Assembly: GCA_035550595.1 (NCBI GenBank)
Contig: DASZOV010000163.1
Span: 1 to 7,543 of the forward strand
DNA: 7,543 bases
Source: CALFMR01 sp035550595
GTDB taxonomy: Bacteria; Acidobacteriota; Vicinamibacteria; Vicinamibacterales; SCN-69-37
Reading direction: 5' to 3'
The notes below the pieces were generated by a model. It did no database searches, had not been told where the DNA came from, and worked only from the letters and a program-made list of their open reading frames with translations. Positions 6,039 through 7,543 of the stretch are shown here, one piece after another. Within the stretch, counting starts at the first letter, position 1; each line of letters opens with the position of its first letter. The position numbers and the translations under genes were made by a program.

Positions 6039-6068
6039 GATAAACCACGGGCGACCGTTTGCCGTCAA
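6039..6068 (-). promoter_or_regulatory. rsgA promoter, TTGACG / 18 bp / TTTATC
   Basis: On the minus strand, TTGACG (6068-6063; five of six matches to the -35 consensus) is followed after 18 bp by TTTATC (6044-6039; three of six matches to the -10). The predicted start near 6032 leaves a leader of only about seven bases before ATG 6025 and lies downstream of ATG 6037. No Shine-Dalgarno is visible, which fits a near-leaderless transcript. Confidence 0.5.
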
Positions 6069-6250
6069 ACTCCCTGGTGGGTCGGACCATCGAATGCGTC
6101 GCGGTCCAGTCCGTGGGATTCGCCGTTCCCGAAACCGCGCCGGCCGCGGGCGCCGGCCGGTCTCGCCGGTGCCGTCAAGTCGTTCGAGGAGCGCCAGTTG
6201 CGTCGATCCGCCGTGTTGGCCGCCGATCTTGCATAGTCCAAGAGTCACCT

Positions 6251-7513
6251 ATGGACGTCAAGCGCGATCCCGCCATTCTCCGACGCAAGAAGATTCGCCG
6301 GGGCATTCTGCTCGGGGTCGGAGCGGTCGCGGTCATTGCCATCAGCGTGGCAGTTTCGCGGCTGAAGCCGGCGGCTCCGAGTATTGCGAACGCCCGCAGC
6401 ACGCTCTGGATCAACAAGGTCAAACGCGGTCCCTTCGTTCGCGAGGTCCGCGGGGCCGGCACGCTCGTGCCCGAAGACATCCGCTGGATCCCGGCGACGA
6501 CCTCGGGCCGTGTCGAGAAGATCGTGCTTCGCCCGGGCGCGCAGGTCGTGCCCGGCACGGTCGTTCTCGAGCTGAGCAATCCGGATCTCACGCAAAGCGT
6601 CAAGAGCGCCGAGCTCGACTGGAAGACGGCCGTCGCGCAGCTCGCCAATGAAAAGGCCACGCTGGCGACCACGCTGCTGCAGCAGCAACTGGCCGTCTCG
6701 AACGCCAAGTCGGATCTCCAGATCGCCCAGAGCGAGCTCGAGTCGAACAAGACGCTCGGCGAGGAAGGCCTCGTGGCCGACTTCGTCGTCAAGCAGAAGG
6801 ACGCGGCCGTCGCGCGCGCGCAGAACGCGTACGACCTCGCCGAACGGCAGCTCGAGAGCGCGAAGGAGAACGAATCGCTGCAGCTCGCACCCGACGAAGC
6901 AGCGGTCAATCAGCGCAAGGCGGAGTACGACCGGCTGCGCCAGCAGCTCGACGACCTGCGGGTGAAGTCCGACATGTCGGGCCAGCTCCAGGTCGTGAGC
7001 GTGGAAGTCGGCCAGCAGGTGGCGCCGGGCACGAACCTCATCCGCGTGTCGGACCCGACGCACCTCAAGGCGGAAGTGCGCATCTCGGAGACGCTCACGC
7101 GCGACTTGAAGATCGGCTTGCCGGCCGACATCGACACGCGCAACGGCCACGTGCCGGGCCAGGTCTCGCGCATCGATCCGGCAGCCGAGAGCGGCACGGT
7201 CGGCGTCGACGTCACGCTCAACGGCCCACTGCCGCCAGGGTCGCGGCCGGACCTGAGCGTGGACGGCACGATCCAGCTCGAGCGCGTCGCCGACGCGCTG
7301 TACGTCGAGAGCCCGGCCTTCGGCCAGGAGAACAGCACGATCACGCTGTTCAAGGTGTTGCCGGGTGGAACCGAAGCGGTGCGCGTGCCGGTCAAAATCG
7401 GACGGCGCGCGGTGCAGTACGTGGAAATCGTCGACGGCCTCAAGGAAGGCGACGAGGTCATCCTGTCCGACATGTCGCAATACGACGCGTTCAATCGCGT
7501 GCGGCTGAACTAG
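6251..7513 (+). CDS. HlyD/MacA-type periplasmic adaptor (membrane fusion protein)
   Basis: Adaptor of a tripartite efflux pump, anchored in the inner membrane and spanning the periplasm to link the transporter to an outer-membrane channel. It has 420 residues. A short basic cytoplasmic N-terminus (RRKKIRR) precedes one membrane helix (about 18-36). The first half of the lipoyl/barrel-sandwich domain is at about 70-112 (SGRVEKIVLRPGAQVVPG). A long Ala/Gln/Glu-rich coiled-coil hairpin covers about 115-237. The second lipoyl half is at 242-268 (VEVGQQVAPGTNLIRVSD). A beta-barrel domain (LKAEVRISE onward) and a membrane-proximal domain ending EIVDGLKEGDEVILSDMSQYD follow. ATG 6251 is chosen because the upstream open frame (from 6059) has no family resemblance and the basic-plus-helix N-terminus begins here. 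Adaptors of this sort usually head operons with a MacB-like ABC ATPase and permease, or an RND pump; these would lie past the right edge, so the substrate is unknown. Confidence 0.9.
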   Translation: MDVKRDPAILRRKKIRRGILLGVGAVAVIAISVAVSRLKPAAPSIANARSTLWINKVKRGPFVREVRGAGTLVPEDIRWIPATTSGRVEKIVLRPGAQVVPGTVVLELSNPDLTQSVKSAELDWKTAVAQLANEKATLATTLLQQQLAVSNAKSDLQIAQSELESNKTLGEEGLVADFVVKQKDAAVARAQNAYDLAERQLESAKENESLQLAPDEAAVNQRKAEYDRLRQQLDDLRVKSDMSGQLQVVSVEVGQQVAPGTNLIRVSDPTHLKAEVRISETLTRDLKIGLPADIDTRNGHVPGQVSRIDPAAESGTVGVDVTLNGPLPPGSRPDLSVDGTIQLERVADALYVESPAFGQENSTITLFKVLPGGTEAVRVPVKIGRRAVQYVEIVDGLKEGDEVILSDMSQYDAFNRVRLN

Positions 7514-7524
7514 GCTCTAGGCTC
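7511..7524. repeat. tandem heptad TAGGCTC x2 at the adaptor stop codon
   Basis: TAGGCTC occurs at 7511-7517 and again, immediately adjacent, at 7518-7524. The first copy contains the gene's TAG stop. It is a 7-bp tandem duplication too short to assign a role. Confidence 0.4.
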
Positions 7525-7533
7525 GCGGCCTTC

Positions 7534-7541
7534 AGAGGGAG
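7534..7541 (+). promoter_or_regulatory. Shine-Dalgarno-like AGAGGGAG before a gene past the edge
   Basis: AGAGGGAG is purine-rich and partly complementary to the 16S 3' end. It lies about 20 bp after the adaptor stop codon, where the next gene of an efflux operon would be expected to start. The window ends two bases later, so the start codon cannot be seen. The terminal GTG (7541-7543) overlaps the motif and is probably too close to it to be the start. Confidence 0.3.
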
Positions 7542-7543
7542 TG

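Noticed and set aside
6059..6250. N-terminal extension of the adaptor from the upstream in-frame start
   Set aside because: The extension has no resemblance to adaptor N-termini, and a basic segment plus membrane helix begins properly at ATG 6251. The 213-bp gap otherwise shows only the rsgA promoter and a GCGCCGGCCG direct repeat (6137-6146, 6150-6159).
6245..7480. Long open frame (411 codons) on the minus strand opposite the adaptor gene
   Set aside because: Shadow of the HlyD-type adaptor; low-complexity composition with no motif or start signal.

Overview
This is a high-GC bacterial chromosomal window with six protein-coding genes, one of them cut by the left edge. It has no RNA genes, CRISPR array, transposase or phage genes. 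The gene set, the lack of clear Shine-Dalgarno sequences before most starts, and the palindrome-rich intergenic repeats fit a free-living Gram-negative. My impression is Acidobacteriota, possibly the Vicinamibacteria, but nothing in the window proves this.

Layout, left to right. (1) 2-874 (+): the C-terminal three quarters of a UDP-sulfoquinovose synthase (SQD1/SqdB type), which makes the sulfonated sugar nucleotide UDP-sulfoquinovose. (2) 875-1063: a non-coding gap. It holds an 11-bp direct repeat around a GC-rich palindromic unit, three CGCGAAG repeats, and a perfect 13+1+13 inverted repeat against a TACAAT box. (3) 1064-2512 (+): a polytopic GT39 (ArnT/PMT-like) glycosyltransferase, probably leaderless. 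(4) 2551-3678 (+): a CysJ-like FAD/NADPH reductase without the flavodoxin domain. (5) 3679-3811: a convergent intergenic region filled by a large inverted repeat of TTCGAA heptads. (6) 3812-4855 (-): a lipoprotein-signal, three-helix membrane protein resembling DUF2207. Its start lies in a second heptad/hairpin repeat. (7) 5000-6025 (-): RsgA, the circularly permuted ribosome-assembly GTPase. (8) 6251-7513 (+): a HlyD/MacA-type periplasmic adaptor of an efflux pump, transcribed divergently from rsgA. Its transporter subunits are probably just past the right edge.

The genes do not form one operon; most units seem to have their own promoter and an unrelated role. The only plausible functional link is between UDP-sulfoquinovose synthase and the neighbouring GT39 enzyme (a sulfonated glycan or glycolipid). 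The CysJ-like reductase also touches sulfur metabolism, but that proximity is weak evidence.

No wholly new system stands out. The most unusual content is the intergenic DNA: 7-bp-periodic inverted-repeat elements at both ends of the DUF2207-like gene, one of which seems to supply its start codon and signal-peptide n-region, and the long palindrome over the GT39 promoter.
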